64,000 nucleotides of DNA, from contig NZ_CP053941.1 in assembly GCF_013267195.1 (NCBI RefSeq), positions 2,170,001 through 2,234,000 on the forward strand. The letters run 5' to 3'. Origin of the DNA: Halorubrum salinarum. GTDB taxonomy: Archaea > Halobacteriota > Halobacteria > Halobacteriales > Haloferacaceae. The translations under genes and the position numbers were made by a program. The notes beneath the pieces are model-generated. The model ran no database searches. It saw only the letters and a list, made by a program, of their open reading frames with translations, and had not been told where the DNA came from. Positions 52,369-61,531 of the stretch are shown one piece after another (positions within the stretch are counted from its first letter, which is position 1; each line of letters begins with the position of its first letter).

Positions 52369-53514
52369 TCATCGACTCCCGCCGCCGCTGAGCCGGGGCG
52401 AGTTCGGATCCGTGTCGGTTCCGCTCGGCGTCGGGGAGTCGACCGCGTCCGCGCAGCGGAACTCGAACCGCGCGCCGCCCTCGCGACTCTCGGTCACCGA
52501 GACGGTCCAGTCGTGCGCCGCCGCGATCCGCCCGACGATCGCCAGCCCGAAGCCGGTGCCGTCGGGGGCGGTCGTGTGGCCCGGCTCGAAGACGGCGTCC
52601 CGCTGGTCGGGGTCGATCCCCGGGCCGTCGTCCGCGACGTAGAACCCCTCGTCCGTCCGCCCGACGCGGACGCGGACCGCGGCGGCGTCGGGGGCGCTCG
52701 GGTCGCCGCCCGCCGAACCCGATCCCGGTGCGAACGTGCCCGGCGCGACGCGACCGGCCGAGTCAGATTCGTCGTCCGCGGGGGCGGCGTCGGCCGACCC
52801 GGACTCGTCGGGCGCGCCGTGTTCGATGGCGTTCCGGAAGAGGTTCTCGAGGCACTGCCGGAGTCGCTCCGAGTCGCCCGTCACGGTCGGGAGCGGTCCG
52901 TCCACGACGAGCGCGGCGTCGGCCGGCTCGCCGACGGTCCGCCACGCGCGGTCCACGACCGACCGCAGGTCTGTCGGCTCGGCGGTCCGGACCGTCTTCC
53001 CCTCCTTGGCCAGCGTCAGGAGGTCCGAGATGAGGTCGTCCATGCGGTCGAGCGCGTTGAGGGCGCGGTCCAGCCGCTCGCTCGACGCGTCCCCGTCGAG
53101 CTCGGCGGCCAGTTCGACGTTCCCGAACGCGACCGAGAGCGGGTTCCGGAGGTCGTGCGAGACGACGCTCGCGAACTCGTCGAGCCGCTCTCGCTGGCGT
53201 TCCAGCCGCTTCCGGCGCTCGACGCGCTCGTCCGCGGGGAACAGGTACCCGACCACGTCGCCGCCGTCCGTCGCCCGGCCGCGCTCGTGGACCCACTGCG
53301 GCTCCCCGTCGGAGACGACGCGGTACACCACGTCGACCGGGGCGGCGTCGAGCGCCTCGCGGAGCCGCTCGCGGTCCTCGTCGACCACGCAGTCGAGCCA
53401 GCCGCCCTCCGCGCGCTCCGGGACCTCGATCCGGGACTCCCCGGACGCCTCGATCACGAACCGCGACGGATCCCCCGCAGGCCGGTGGTAGGCGATCCCG
53501 GGGCGTCGTTCCAT
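52369..53514 (-). CDS. PAS-type sensor histidine kinase
   Basis: A 381-residue soluble kinase. The N-terminal part (1-95) is a PAS-like sensor domain (GWLDCVVDEDRERLREAL, VVYRVVSDGEPQWVHERG). A helical linker leads to the H box FASVVSHDLRNPLSVAFGN, with phospho-acceptor His120. The N box is ENLFRNAIEHG, followed by a 40-residue acidic insert. G1 is VADDGPGID and G2 is GTGFGLAIVG. No transmembrane segment is present. No response regulator lies beside it. The start is the ATG at 53514 (MERRPG). Confidence 0.9.
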   Translation of the reverse strand: MERRPGIAYHRPAGDPSRFVIEASGESRIEVPERAEGGWLDCVVDEDRERLREALDAAPVDVVYRVVSDGEPQWVHERGRATDGGDVVGYLFPADERVERRKRLERQRERLDEFASVVSHDLRNPLSVAFGNVELAAELDGDASSERLDRALNALDRMDDLISDLLTLAKEGKTVRTAEPTDLRSVVDRAWRTVGEPADAALVVDGPLPTVTGDSERLRQCLENLFRNAIEHGAPDESGSADAAPADDESDSAGRVAPGTFAPGSGSAGGDPSAPDAAAVRVRVGRTDEGFYVADDGPGIDPDQRDAVFEPGHTTAPDGTGFGLAIVGRIAAAHDWTVSVTESREGGARFEFRCADAVDSPTPSGTDTDPNSPRLSGGGSR

Positions 53515-53550
53515 CGCTGGGGACACGTGTCAACGAGACTACTCGGCCAG

Positions 53551-53560
53551 TATAAACCTT
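53551..53560 (-). promoter_or_regulatory. TATA box of the histidine kinase gene
   Basis: TATAAACCTT on the plus strand reads AAGGTTTATA on the coding strand, about 40 bases before the kinase start codon. The 158-base divergent region is AT-rich in its centre. The plus-strand gene at 53673 probably uses the AAAGTGCGAAAATAACG stretch near 53600-53616. Confidence 0.5.
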
Positions 53561-53672
53561 ACTCGCCTATCACTTGTCATACGCTGAGATCAAGTCTGAA
53601 AAGTGCGAAAATAACGAGAAACGCCCCCGCGACGCCGAGAGACCTTTGTCGCGGCCCCCGATGGATCGTCGT

Positions 53673-54749
53673 ATGCGCGCAGCGATCCTCCAGGAGTACG
53701 GCGAGCCGCTGACCGTCCGCGACCTCCCCGAGCCCGATCCGGACCCGGACGGCGCCGTCGTCAGCGTCGACGCCTGCGGCGTCTGCCGCAGCGACTGGCA
53801 CGCCTGGGCCGGCCACGGCGAGTGGGCGGACGACCGCGTCCCGCGCGGCCAGGTCCTCGGCCACGAGCCGGCCGGCGAGGTGGTCGCCGTCGGCGGCGAG
53901 GTCGACCGGTTCGAACCCGGCGACCGCGTCGTCGTCCCCTTCTCGCTCGGCGACGGCACCTGCCCGCACTGCCGCCGCGGGGCCGGCAACGTCTGCGAGG
54001 ACGGCCGGGCGCTGGGGTTCGAGGCCGCCGCGCCGGGCGCGTTCGCGGAGCGCGTGGCCGTCCCGGCGGCCGACTACAACCTCGTCGAGCGCCCCGAGTG
54101 GCTCGGCGCGACCGCGGCCGCGGCGCTCGGCTGTCGCTACATGACCGCGTACCACGCCCTCGCCGAGCGGACGACCGTCGGCGGGGGCGACGCCGTCGCG
54201 GTCCACGGCTGCGGGGGCGTCGGGCTCTCCGCGGTCCAGATCGCCGCCGCGCTGGGCGCCCGCGTGGTCGCGGTCGACCTCGACCCCGACGCCCTCGCGC
54301 TCGCGGCCGAGTTCGGCGCGGCCGAGACCGTGAACCCGGAGTCGCTCCAAGGAGACGGGTCCGTCCCCGAGCGGGTCCGCGCCCTCACCGACGGCGGCGC
54401 CGACGTCTCGCTCGACGCCCTGGGGATCGCGGAGACCTGCCGCAACTCAATCCGGTCGCTGCGCCCGCGCGGCACGCACGTCCAGGTCGGGCTCACCACG
54501 GACGCGGAACGCGGCGAGGTGTCGCTGCCGACCGACTGGATGACGCGCTGGGAGATATCCTTCCTCGGCTCGCGCGGGATGCCGCCGACGAGCTACCCGG
54601 ACCTGTTCGCGCTGATCGAGGCGACCGGGATCGACCCCGGCGCGCTGGTCGCCCGCGAGCTGTCGCTGTCGGAGGTCTCGGACCGGCTCGCCGCCATGGA
54701 CGAGTACGACGTGCGGGGCGTCGAGGTCGTCACCGACTTCGAGGGGTGA
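53673..54749 (+). CDS. Zinc-dependent alcohol dehydrogenase family protein
   Basis: A 358-residue medium-chain dehydrogenase. The catalytic-zinc site shows CGVCRSDWHAWAGHG and LGHEPAGEVV, so both Cys and His/Glu are present. The structural zinc site shows CPHCRRGAGNVC. The Rossmann motif is HGCGGVGLSAVQIA, and VAVDLDPD suggests NAD binding. The substrate is unknown. An ATG four codons upstream (53661) is an alternative start. It is the second zinc dehydrogenase of this type in the window with unrelated neighbours. Confidence 0.88.
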   Translation: MRAAILQEYGEPLTVRDLPEPDPDPDGAVVSVDACGVCRSDWHAWAGHGEWADDRVPRGQVLGHEPAGEVVAVGGEVDRFEPGDRVVVPFSLGDGTCPHCRRGAGNVCEDGRALGFEAAAPGAFAERVAVPAADYNLVERPEWLGATAAAALGCRYMTAYHALAERTTVGGGDAVAVHGCGGVGLSAVQIAAALGARVVAVDLDPDALALAAEFGAAETVNPESLQGDGSVPERVRALTDGGADVSLDALGIAETCRNSIRSLRPRGTHVQVGLTTDAERGEVSLPTDWMTRWEISFLGSRGMPPTSYPDLFALIEATGIDPGALVARELSLSEVSDRLAAMDEYDVRGVEVVTDFEG

Positions 54750-54752
54750 GCG

Positions 54753-55682
54753 TCACCGCTCCCGGTCCGCCCCGAGCCCGGGGATCGCGACGCGCTCGTC
54801 GACGCGCTCCATGACCTTCGACGCCGTCAACACGAGCGCGAGGTACATCGCGCCGAGCACGAGGAAGACGGTGGTGTACCGGAAGGTGTCGCTCGCGACC
54901 TGATTGGCCAGGTAGTACAGCTCCGGGACCGTGATGAAGCCCGCCAGCGACGAGTACTTGATCAGGTAGACGAACTCGTTCGTCCACGAGGGGATCGCGT
55001 AGCGGAGCGCCTGCGGGAGGACGACGTAGTATATCGACTCCAGCTTCGAGAGCCCGATCGCCCGCCCCGCGGTGATCTGCCCGTCGTCGACGCTCTCGAC
55101 CGCGCCGCGGATGTACTCGGCCTGGTACGCCGCCCCGTTGAGGGTGAACCCGAGAATCGCCACCCAGACCACCTCGCGCGGGAAGACGCCGGACAGCACC
55201 GCCGGGACCGACGCCGCCAGGTTCAGCCCGTAGTAGAGCACGAACAGCTGCGCGAGCAGCGGCGTGCCGCGCAGCAGCTCGGTGTAGCCCAAGGAGAGCC
55301 ACGCGGAGAACCGACCGTACACCCGCGCGACGGCCAGCGGCACGGCGATGAAGAAGCCGCAGACGAGGCTCACGCCGGTGATGACCACGGTGAGCCACGT
55401 CCCCTGCGCGAGGATCGGCGAGAGTTCGACCACGAACGCGGCGTCGGCCGCCAGCCCGGCGAGCCCCGGCACGCCGGCGAGCGCGGCCTCGACGGCGTCC
55501 GGCGAGACGAGCGGCTCGCCGACCGGGGCGATCACGCCGCCGAGCCATCGGTTCCCCCAGCTGACGACGAGCCAGCCCCAGAACAGCGCGCCGGCGGCAA
55601 CCAGCAGTATCCGGCCGGCGGACTCGTCCGCGTCGGCCACGCGCTCGCCGACCGTCCGCGGTCGCGTCGCCCCCGCCATCAC
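54753..55682 (-). CDS. Amino acid ABC transporter permease (second)
   Basis: A 309-residue His/Glu/Gln/Arg-type permease (HisM family). It has about six TM segments, and GYTELLRGTPLLAQLFVLYYG and GRAIGLSKLESIYYVVLPQALR, the latter being the EAA coupling loop. It is the last gene in an operon with the ATPase, another permease and a binding protein. Its start overlaps the ATPase stop by 4 bases. It is convergent with the dehydrogenase at 53673. Confidence 0.93.
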   Translation of the reverse strand: MMAGATRPRTVGERVADADESAGRILLVAAGALFWGWLVVSWGNRWLGGVIAPVGEPLVSPDAVEAALAGVPGLAGLAADAAFVVELSPILAQGTWLTVVITGVSLVCGFFIAVPLAVARVYGRFSAWLSLGYTELLRGTPLLAQLFVLYYGLNLAASVPAVLSGVFPREVVWVAILGFTLNGAAYQAEYIRGAVESVDDGQITAGRAIGLSKLESIYYVVLPQALRYAIPSWTNEFVYLIKYSSLAGFITVPELYYLANQVASDTFRYTTVFLVLGAMYLALVLTASKVMERVDERVAIPGLGADRER

Positions 55683-56425
55683 TCGTGGCTCGCGATTCGG
55701 TCGAGGAAGCGGGCGGTCCGGTCCTTCTCGGGGCGTTCGAACAGCTGCTCTGGCGGCCCGCGCTCGACGACCCGGCCGTCGTCCAGGAAGACGACCTCAT
55801 CGGCGACGGCCCGCGCGAAGCTCATCTCGTGAGTGACGACGAGCATCGTCATCCCGTCCTCGACCAGTCCGCGCATCACCTCCAGCACCTCGCCGATGAG
55901 CTCGGGGTCGAGCGCGCTCGTCGGCTCGTCGAACAGCATGAGCTTCGGCTCCATCGCCAGCGCGCGGGCGATCCCCACGCGCTGCTGTTGGCCGCCCGAC
56001 AGCTCCGCGGGGTACGAGTCGAGCTGGTCGGCGAGTCCCACGCGCTCAAGCTGGTCCGCCGCGCGGTCCCGGGCCGCGTCCTCGGAGAGCCCGAGCACGC
56101 GCCGGGGCCCGAGCGCGACGTTGCCGACCGCGGTGAGGTGCGCGAACAGGTTGAAGCTCTGGAACACCATCCCCACCTCGCGGCGGAGCTCGTCCACGTC
56201 GGTGTCGGGCGAGAGCACCTCCTCGCCGTCCAGCGTGATCGAGCCCTCCTGGGCCTCCGCGAGCCGGTTGACGCAGCGGAGCATCGTCGACTTCCCGGAG
56301 CCGGACGGCCCGATCAGGACGGTCACGTCGCCGCGGTCCATCTCGAAGGAGACCTCGTCGAGCACCTGCTCGTCGCCGTACCACTTCGAGACCGCGTCCA
56401 CGCGGAGGAAGTCGTCGTCAGTCAC
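55679..56425 (-). CDS. Amino acid ABC transporter ATP-binding protein
   Basis: A 248-residue GlnQ-type ATPase. Walker A is GPSGSGKST, the Q loop is VGMVFQSFNLF, the signature is LSGGQQQRV, Walker B is LMLFDEPTSALDP, and the H loop is VVTHEMSFA. The start is GTG at 56423-56425 (MTDDDFLRVD), chosen because it overlaps the upstream permease stop by 4 bases and the longer frame is only a shadow. It powers both permeases of the operon. Confidence 0.95.
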   Translation of the reverse strand: MTDDDFLRVDAVSKWYGDEQVLDEVSFEMDRGDVTVLIGPSGSGKSTMLRCVNRLAEAQEGSITLDGEEVLSPDTDVDELRREVGMVFQSFNLFAHLTAVGNVALGPRRVLGLSEDAARDRAADQLERVGLADQLDSYPAELSGGQQQRVGIARALAMEPKLMLFDEPTSALDPELIGEVLEVMRGLVEDGMTMLVVTHEMSFARAVADEVVFLDDGRVVERGPPEQLFERPEKDRTARFLDRIASHE

Positions 56426-57237
56426 GCCGACTCCCCCTCCGGGATCGCGTAGCGGGTGCCGAGGTAATCGAGCGCGCGGTTCGTCGTGAACGTGAGGACG
56501 AAGTAGATGGCACTGATGAACAGGATGACTTCGAGGACCGCGGTCGTCTGCTCCGTGAACAGGTCGTAGCCGCGGGTCAGGAGCTCCGCGAGGCCGATCG
56601 CGAAGACGATGCTCGTGTCCTTCAACACGATGGTGAACTCGTTCTGGAACCCCGGGATCGACCGGCGGAGCGCCTGCGGGACGACGACGTACCGGATCGC
56701 CTCGAACCGGGAGAGCCCGACGGCCCGGCCCGCCTCCAGCTGTCCGTCGTCGACGCTCGACAGGGACGCGCGGAAGATCTGCGACTGGTACGCCGCGCTC
56801 CGCAGCCCGAGTCCGAGGATACCCGCCGAGATCGCCGGCGAGATCGACCCGACCCCGAGGTTCACCTGCGGGACGCCGAGGACGAAGTACATGACGAGGA
56901 GGATGACCACGATGGGGGTCCCGCGGAGGACGACGCCGGCCGTCTCCACGAGCCGCTTCGAGAGCCCGTCCCCGTACACCTCCACCGCGCCGGCCGGGAA
57001 GCCGACGAGGAAGCCGAGCAGGATCGACGCGACGGTGAGCCCGACGGTCAACAGGAGCCCGCCGCCGAGGTAGTCGGCGTTCCGGACGACGAACCACCAG
57101 TCCGCGGGGTCGCCGACGAGCCACCAGTCGACCGACTCGGCGGCCGACAGGAGGGCGCCGCCCGCCGTCGGGTCCGGGGCCCCGAGGCTGGCGAGGCTGG
57201 CAGCCGCGGCGAGCGCGAGCGACCCCGAAACCGACAT
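56422..57237 (-). CDS. Amino acid ABC transporter permease (first)
   Basis: A 271-residue permease of the same family. It has YLGGGLLLTVGLTVASILLG, ETAGVVLRGTPIVVILLVMYF, and the coupling loop GRAVGLSRFEAIRYVVVPQALR. A signal-like hydrophobic start (MSVSGSLALAAAASLASLG) precedes the core. It would pair with the other permease as a heterodimeric channel. It begins one base after the binding-protein stop region. Confidence 0.93.
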   Translation of the reverse strand: MSVSGSLALAAAASLASLGAPDPTAGGALLSAAESVDWWLVGDPADWWFVVRNADYLGGGLLLTVGLTVASILLGFLVGFPAGAVEVYGDGLSKRLVETAGVVLRGTPIVVILLVMYFVLGVPQVNLGVGSISPAISAGILGLGLRSAAYQSQIFRASLSSVDDGQLEAGRAVGLSRFEAIRYVVVPQALRRSIPGFQNEFTIVLKDTSIVFAIGLAELLTRGYDLFTEQTTAVLEVILFISAIYFVLTFTTNRALDYLGTRYAIPEGESA

Positions 57238-57238
57238 C

Positions 57239-58042
57239 CTACTCCTGCCCGAACCAGGTGTTGGTGATCTCCTGGTACGTGCCGTCGTCGCGGACGGTCT
57301 GGAGGCCGTCGTTGAGCGCGGACTGGAGCTCCGACTCGTTCTGCCGGATGCCGAAGCCGAACTGCTCGCCGGTCTCCTCGACGAACGCGATCGTCACGTC
57401 GCGGTTCGCGGCGAAGGTCTCGGCGACGGGGTTGTCGACGACGACCGCGTCGATGTTGCCGTTCGCGAGGTCCTCGACGGCGAGGACGTAGCTGCCGTAC
57501 GTCGAGAAGCTGTCCGACGAGATGATCCCCTCGTCGACGAGGTTCGTCTCGACCTGGTTCGCGCCGGTGGTGCCGGACTGCGCGCCGACCCGGGTGCCCT
57601 CGAAGTCGCTCCACCCGGACGGCTGGAAGTCGCCGCCCTCGCGCACGAGGATCGCCTGGTCGGACTCCCAGTAGGGGTCCGAGAAGGCGATCGTCTGCCG
57701 GCGCTCCTCGTTGATCGTCATCGCGGCGGCGATGACGTCGATCTCCTCGTTCTGTGTGAGCGCCGGGATGAGCCCCTCGAACTCGAAGGTCGCCCACTCG
57801 CCGATCTCGTAGTCGGTCTCGGCGACGACCGCCTCGAGCAGGTCGATGTCGTACCCGACCAGCTCGCCGTCCTGCCGCATCTCGAACGGCGGGAACCCGG
57901 GGGCGGTCCCGGGGGTGATCGTCGTGGCGCTCCCGCCGTCGCCGAGGCAGCCGGCGACGCCGGTCAGTCCGACGGCGGCCGATCCGCCGGTCAGCTTCAG
58001 GTACGTCCGACGGCTCACGTCGGTGTGGGTGCGGCGTGTCAT
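57239..58042 (-). CDS. Polar amino acid ABC transporter substrate-binding lipoprotein
   Basis: A 267-residue binding protein. The Tat signal (VSRRTYLKLTGGSAAVG) ends in the lipobox VAGCLG. The mature fold is that of GlnH/HisJ: GFPPFEMRQDGELVGYDIDL near the N terminus, IDVIAAAMTINEERRQTIAF, and VGAQSGTTGANQVE. It captures a polar or acidic amino acid outside the cell. It is first in the four-gene transport operon. Confidence 0.94.
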   Translation of the reverse strand: MTRRTHTDVSRRTYLKLTGGSAAVGLTGVAGCLGDGGSATTITPGTAPGFPPFEMRQDGELVGYDIDLLEAVVAETDYEIGEWATFEFEGLIPALTQNEEIDVIAAAMTINEERRQTIAFSDPYWESDQAILVREGGDFQPSGWSDFEGTRVGAQSGTTGANQVETNLVDEGIISSDSFSTYGSYVLAVEDLANGNIDAVVVDNPVAETFAANRDVTIAFVEETGEQFGFGIRQNESELQSALNDGLQTVRDDGTYQEITNTWFGQE

Positions 58043-58162
58043 ACCTGTGCGAGTACGGGGAGCGATTTCAACCTTTCCTCCCTCGGGCGGCCCAGACGCG
58101 CATCTGCCGGTCCGACGCCGCCCGTTCGGGTCGACCGAGGGCGTCCGACGCCGGGGCGCCGC

Positions 58163-59059
58163 TCAGTCGCCGCCGATCGGCGCGGCGCCGTCGCGCATCT
58201 CGTCGGCCCCGCGGAGGGTCCACGCCGCGCCCGCGGCGAGCGCGATCGCGACGCCCAGCGCGACGAGGTTGACCTGCTGCCAGACGGCGGTGTACAGGAC
58301 GAGGTCGCGGCCGAGCAGCAGCGTGCCGACGAGCGCGCCCATCGAGCCGAGGGCGAGCGCGCGGACGCTCCCGGCGGTGCCGGCGTCGAGCCCGTCGTAC
58401 CCGCCGCGGACGGCCTCCGTGGCGTACGCGACCGTCGCGACGAGCCCGAGGTGGCCGGCGAGGCCCGTGATGTAGAACGCCGCCTGCGCGGGCGGCGCGT
58501 AGGTGAGGAACGGCACCGCGCGCGAGAAGGCCGCGCTGGCGACGACGCCGGCGACCGCGATCCCGGCCGCCACCCGGAGGAGCCGCGCGGTCCCGCGCCC
58601 GCCGCCCCAGATGGTCGCCAGTCCGAGCAGCGTGAAGATGGTCAGCGCGACGACCAGGTGCGCGGCGTGCGTCGACACCGTGTACCCGCCGGGGACGAGC
58701 CCGCTGAGGGTGACCGTGATCGCGCCGACGGTGATCTGGAGGGGTAAGATTGCGACCGCGAGCGTCGCCGCCAGCCTGGTCCGCCGGTCGAACCCGGACC
58801 CGAGCCACGTCCACCCGGCGACCCCGATGATGAGGAAGCCGGTCACCATCGCCCACGCGCGGTGGAACCACTCGATGAAGTCGGGGTTGATCGTCAGCGC
58901 CGGGATGAGCTGGTCGGAACACAGCGGCCACTGGGCCTGGCACGCGAGCCCGGAGCCGGTCGCCGCGGTGTAGACGCCGAGCGAGAAGAGGACGAGCGTC
59001 ATCCCCGTCGTCGCCGCCGCGTATCGCCTGAACGTTAGCCACGCGGGCCGAAGACTCAT
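58163..59059 (-). CDS. ctaA: Heme A synthase (CtaA/COX15)
   Basis: A 298-residue membrane protein with eight hydrophobic helices. It shows the conserved His-bearing segments EWFHRAWAMVTGFL in the first half and YTVSTHAAHLVVAL in the second half, near QITVGAITVTLSGL. A short extracytosolic loop has ACQAQWPLC with two cysteines. It oxidises heme O to heme A for the terminal oxidase. No oxidase subunit gene adjoins. It is divergent from the MATE gene. Confidence 0.92.
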   Translation of the reverse strand: MSLRPAWLTFRRYAAATTGMTLVLFSLGVYTAATGSGLACQAQWPLCSDQLIPALTINPDFIEWFHRAWAMVTGFLIIGVAGWTWLGSGFDRRTRLAATLAVAILPLQITVGAITVTLSGLVPGGYTVSTHAAHLVVALTIFTLLGLATIWGGGRGTARLLRVAAGIAVAGVVASAAFSRAVPFLTYAPPAQAAFYITGLAGHLGLVATVAYATEAVRGGYDGLDAGTAGSVRALALGSMGALVGTLLLGRDLVLYTAVWQQVNLVALGVAIALAAGAAWTLRGADEMRDGAAPIGGD

Positions 59060-59152
59060 TGGCGGATTTCGGGCGTGCGCGCACTTAGACCGTTCGGCCG
59101 CTCCTCGTCGCCGGGAAGCGCTCGCCGCGGGCCGCCGGCTTCCGAACCCTTT

Positions 59153-59170
59153 TGACTGACTAGTCAGTCA
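59153..59170. promoter_or_regulatory. Perfect 18-bp operator-like palindrome upstream of the MATE gene
   Basis: TGACTGACTAGTCAGTCA is a perfect dyad 17 bases before the small frame that precedes the MATE exporter. Palindromes of this form are typical of TetR/AcrR-family operators near efflux genes. The AT-rich TATTGGTATACA follows it, so it overlaps the promoter. No TetR gene is next to it in this window. Confidence 0.65.
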
Positions 59171-59187
59171 GTATTGGTATACACCGA

Positions 59188-59277
59188 ATGGCCGACACGG
59201 ACCGCCGGATCCCCGATCCCCCGCACAGTCCCCTCCCCGAACGCGACGGCTCGGCTCCAGCGGAGGCGGTCGCCTGA
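59188..59277 (+). CDS. Short upstream frame of 29 residues coupled to the MATE gene
   Basis: The frame encodes MADTDRRIPDPPHSPLPERD followed by GSAPAEAVA and stops with TGA. The last base of the stop is the first base of the MATE start (TGATG). It is a proline-rich, hydrophilic peptide with no known domain. It could be a leader peptide for translational coupling, or the remnant of a deleted regulator gene. It has no independent homology that I recognise. Confidence 0.4.
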   Translation: MADTDRRIPDPPHSPLPERDGSAPAEAVA

Positions 59278-60779
59278 TGGGCCTCCGCGACGCCGTCGGC
59301 TCGCTGTTCAAGGGCGCCGACGAACTCGACCTCACCTCCGGCGACATCGGGTGGCCGCTGTTCTTCCTCTCCCTCCCGATCGTCGTCCAGAACCTCTTTC
59401 AGGTGCTGTACAACCTGGCGGACACCTTCTGGCTCGGGCGCTACAGCACCGAGGCGCTGTCCGCGATCACGTTCGCGTTCCCGATCGTCTTCCTGATGAT
59501 CTCGCTGGCGCTCGGCGTCTCCGTCGCCGGGAGCGTCCTCGTCGCCCAACACACCGGCGCCGGCAACGAGGAGCGCGCCGCCTACGCCGCCTCGCAGACG
59601 ATGGCGTACGCCGCCGTCATCTCCGTCGTCTTCGGCGTGCTGGGCTACGTCCTCGTCGACGACATCACGGCGCTCCTCGGCGTGAACGAGACCGTCGCGC
59701 CGCTCGTCGTCGAGTACATGCGCGTGTACGCGGTGGGCCTCTTCGCCGTCTTCGGCTTCGCGGTGTTCATGTCGCTGATGCGCGGCTACGGCGACACCGT
59801 GACGCCGATGTACGTCATGGCCGGCTCGGTCGTCCTCAACATCCTCCTGGACCCGATCTTCATCTTCGGGTTCGACGCGAACCCGCTGTTCGGCGCGCTC
59901 GGCCTCGGCGGCGTCGAGGCCGCCGCCCTCGACGCGACCGGGTTCACCGGGTGGGGCATCGGCGGCGCCGCGATCGCGACGGTCGGGTCCCGGGCGCTCG
60001 CGCTCCTCGTCGGACTCCGGATCATGTTCCGCGGGGACCGCGGGGTCCAGATCCGGCTCTCGGAGATGCTCCCCGACCCGGATTTCGGGAAGACGATCCT
60101 CGGCATCGGGCTGCCGGCCTCCGCGGAGGGCGCCGCTCGCTCGGTCTCGATCACCGCGCTCCTCCTCGTCGTCGCCAACTTCCCGAACGCGGTGAGCGGG
60201 GCGTACGGCATCGGGACGCGGATCTTCTCGGTCATCTTCCTGCCGGCGCTCGCCGTCTCGCAGGGGATCGAGACGATGACGGGGCAGAACATCGGCGCCG
60301 GGGAGCTGGACCGCGCCGCCGAGACGAACCACTTCGGCGCCCGCGCCATGCTCGGGCTGCTCACGGTCGGCGGCGGGGTCATCGTCCTCGCCGCGCGACC
60401 GATCGCGGGCGTCTTCTCCCCGGACCCGGCGGTCGTCGACCACGCGACGACGTTCCTCCGAGTGAGCGGTCTGTCGTTCGGGTTCATCGGCGCCATGCGC
60501 GCCTACACTGGCGGCTTTCGCGGCGCCGGCCACACGATGATCGCGGCCGTCATCTCGCTGATCACGCTCGGCTTCGTCCGGCTCCCGGTCGCGTGGGTTG
60601 CGGCCGGCTCGCTCGGGGCGATGGGCCTCTGGATCGCGTTCCCGGTCTCGAACGTCGTCGGCGGCGTCGTCGCGTACCTCTGGTTCAAACGCGACACGTG
60701 GCGCGACGGGAACCTCACCGAGAGCGACTCGCCGGCGGAGGAGATCGGGTCCGACATCCCGTCCGCCGACGGCGACTGA
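59277..60779 (+). CDS. MATE family efflux transporter
   Basis: A 500-residue, 12-helix transporter. It has VVQNLFQVLYNLADTFWLGR in helix 1, LGVSVAGSVLVAQHTGAGNE, and in the second half a matching SQGIETMTGQNIGAGEL. These paired motifs mark the MATE fold. It should export a drug, dye or metabolite by Na+ or H+ antiport. It is preceded by an operator palindrome and the short frame at 59188, so expression is probably repressed and induced. The C terminus is acidic. Confidence 0.92.
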   Translation: MGLRDAVGSLFKGADELDLTSGDIGWPLFFLSLPIVVQNLFQVLYNLADTFWLGRYSTEALSAITFAFPIVFLMISLALGVSVAGSVLVAQHTGAGNEERAAYAASQTMAYAAVISVVFGVLGYVLVDDITALLGVNETVAPLVVEYMRVYAVGLFAVFGFAVFMSLMRGYGDTVTPMYVMAGSVVLNILLDPIFIFGFDANPLFGALGLGGVEAAALDATGFTGWGIGGAAIATVGSRALALLVGLRIMFRGDRGVQIRLSEMLPDPDFGKTILGIGLPASAEGAARSVSITALLLVVANFPNAVSGAYGIGTRIFSVIFLPALAVSQGIETMTGQNIGAGELDRAAETNHFGARAMLGLLTVGGGVIVLAARPIAGVFSPDPAVVDHATTFLRVSGLSFGFIGAMRAYTGGFRGAGHTMIAAVISLITLGFVRLPVAWVAAGSLGAMGLWIAFPVSNVVGGVVAYLWFKRDTWRDGNLTESDSPAEEIGSDIPSADGD

Positions 60780-60844
60780 CGCCCGAATCGTTCAGGGCGT
60801 CGGCGGGCGGGCGCCGTGTCGGCGGATTGGCCTCGTTTCTGTCG

Positions 60845-61300
60845 CTATCCGGACAGCTCCCGCTTCGCCTTCCGGGCCCGCTCGGACATCTCGCCGTTGC
60901 CGTCGACGTCCGCGAGCGTCCCGATCGCCTCCAACTTGCGGACGGAGTCGTCGAGGAAGGAGAGCACGTCGCCGGTGTAGGCGTACACCATGTAGTCGTC
61001 GGTCATCACGTCGACGATGGCCTGCGGCCCGAGCCCCTCGGCGCGCAGTTCGAGGACGTAGCGCATGAACTTCTCCTCGGGACAGCCGCAGTAGGGGTTC
61101 GAATCGCAGTCGCAGTCGAGGAAGTCCTCCGCGAAGTCGAGGACGCGGTCGCGGGTCGTCTCGTCGAGCTTCGAGAGCCCGTCGCCGGTGAACAGCAGGT
61201 CGAGGGTGGCGCCGGCGAACGCCCCCTTCGGGATGTTCGCCTCCAGCTGCGAGGCGAGCTGCCGGTGGTTTTTCACGTAGATCTTGTCGGTGAAGGCCAC
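60845..61300 (-). CDS. DUF5814-like haloarchaeal protein with a cysteine cluster
   Basis: A 151-residue protein starting at GTG (61298-61300) as VAFTDKIYVKNHRQLASQLE. The middle holds FLDCDCDSNPYCGCPEEKF, four cysteines in a short span that could bind zinc or an Fe-S cluster. The rest is helical (AIVDVMTDDYMVYAYTGDVL). It matches from memory a small haloarchaeal family (DUF5814). Function is unknown. The start codon is GTG rather than ATG; the longer frame upstream is unlike the family. Confidence 0.8.
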   Translation of the reverse strand: MAFTDKIYVKNHRQLASQLEANIPKGAFAGATLDLLFTGDGLSKLDETTRDRVLDFAEDFLDCDCDSNPYCGCPEEKFMRYVLELRAEGLGPQAIVDVMTDDYMVYAYTGDVLSFLDDSVRKLEAIGTLADVDGNGEMSERARKAKRELSG

Positions 61301-61457
61301 GGTTATCGGCCGATACGCCGGCGCGCCCCAAAAGCGACGCGGTGAGCGGGGGCTGGCGGCGACTCGCTCGGCCGTTCCGCTCGGGGCGCCACTCGATGCC
61401 ACGCCCGTCCGGGAGTCGTAACCGTTATTTACCGAAGCGAGGTACGTTTCGACGCGT

Positions 61458-61531
61458 GTCCGGGTTAGGGTAGTGGACTATCCTTCAGCCTTGTGGAGGC
61501 TGAGACGCGGGTTCAATTCTCGCACCCGGAC
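61458..61531 (+). tRNA. tRNA-His (anticodon GTG)
   Basis: A 74-base gene. G at 61458 and C at 61531 form the extra G-1:C73 pair specific to tRNA-His, outside a 7-base acceptor stem (TCCGGGT with ACCCGGA). The anticodon stem is CAGCC/GGCTG, and the loop TTGTGGA holds GTG at 61493-61495. The T arm reads GGTTCAATTC. It is the target of the duplicated 3' end downstream. Confidence 0.93.
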
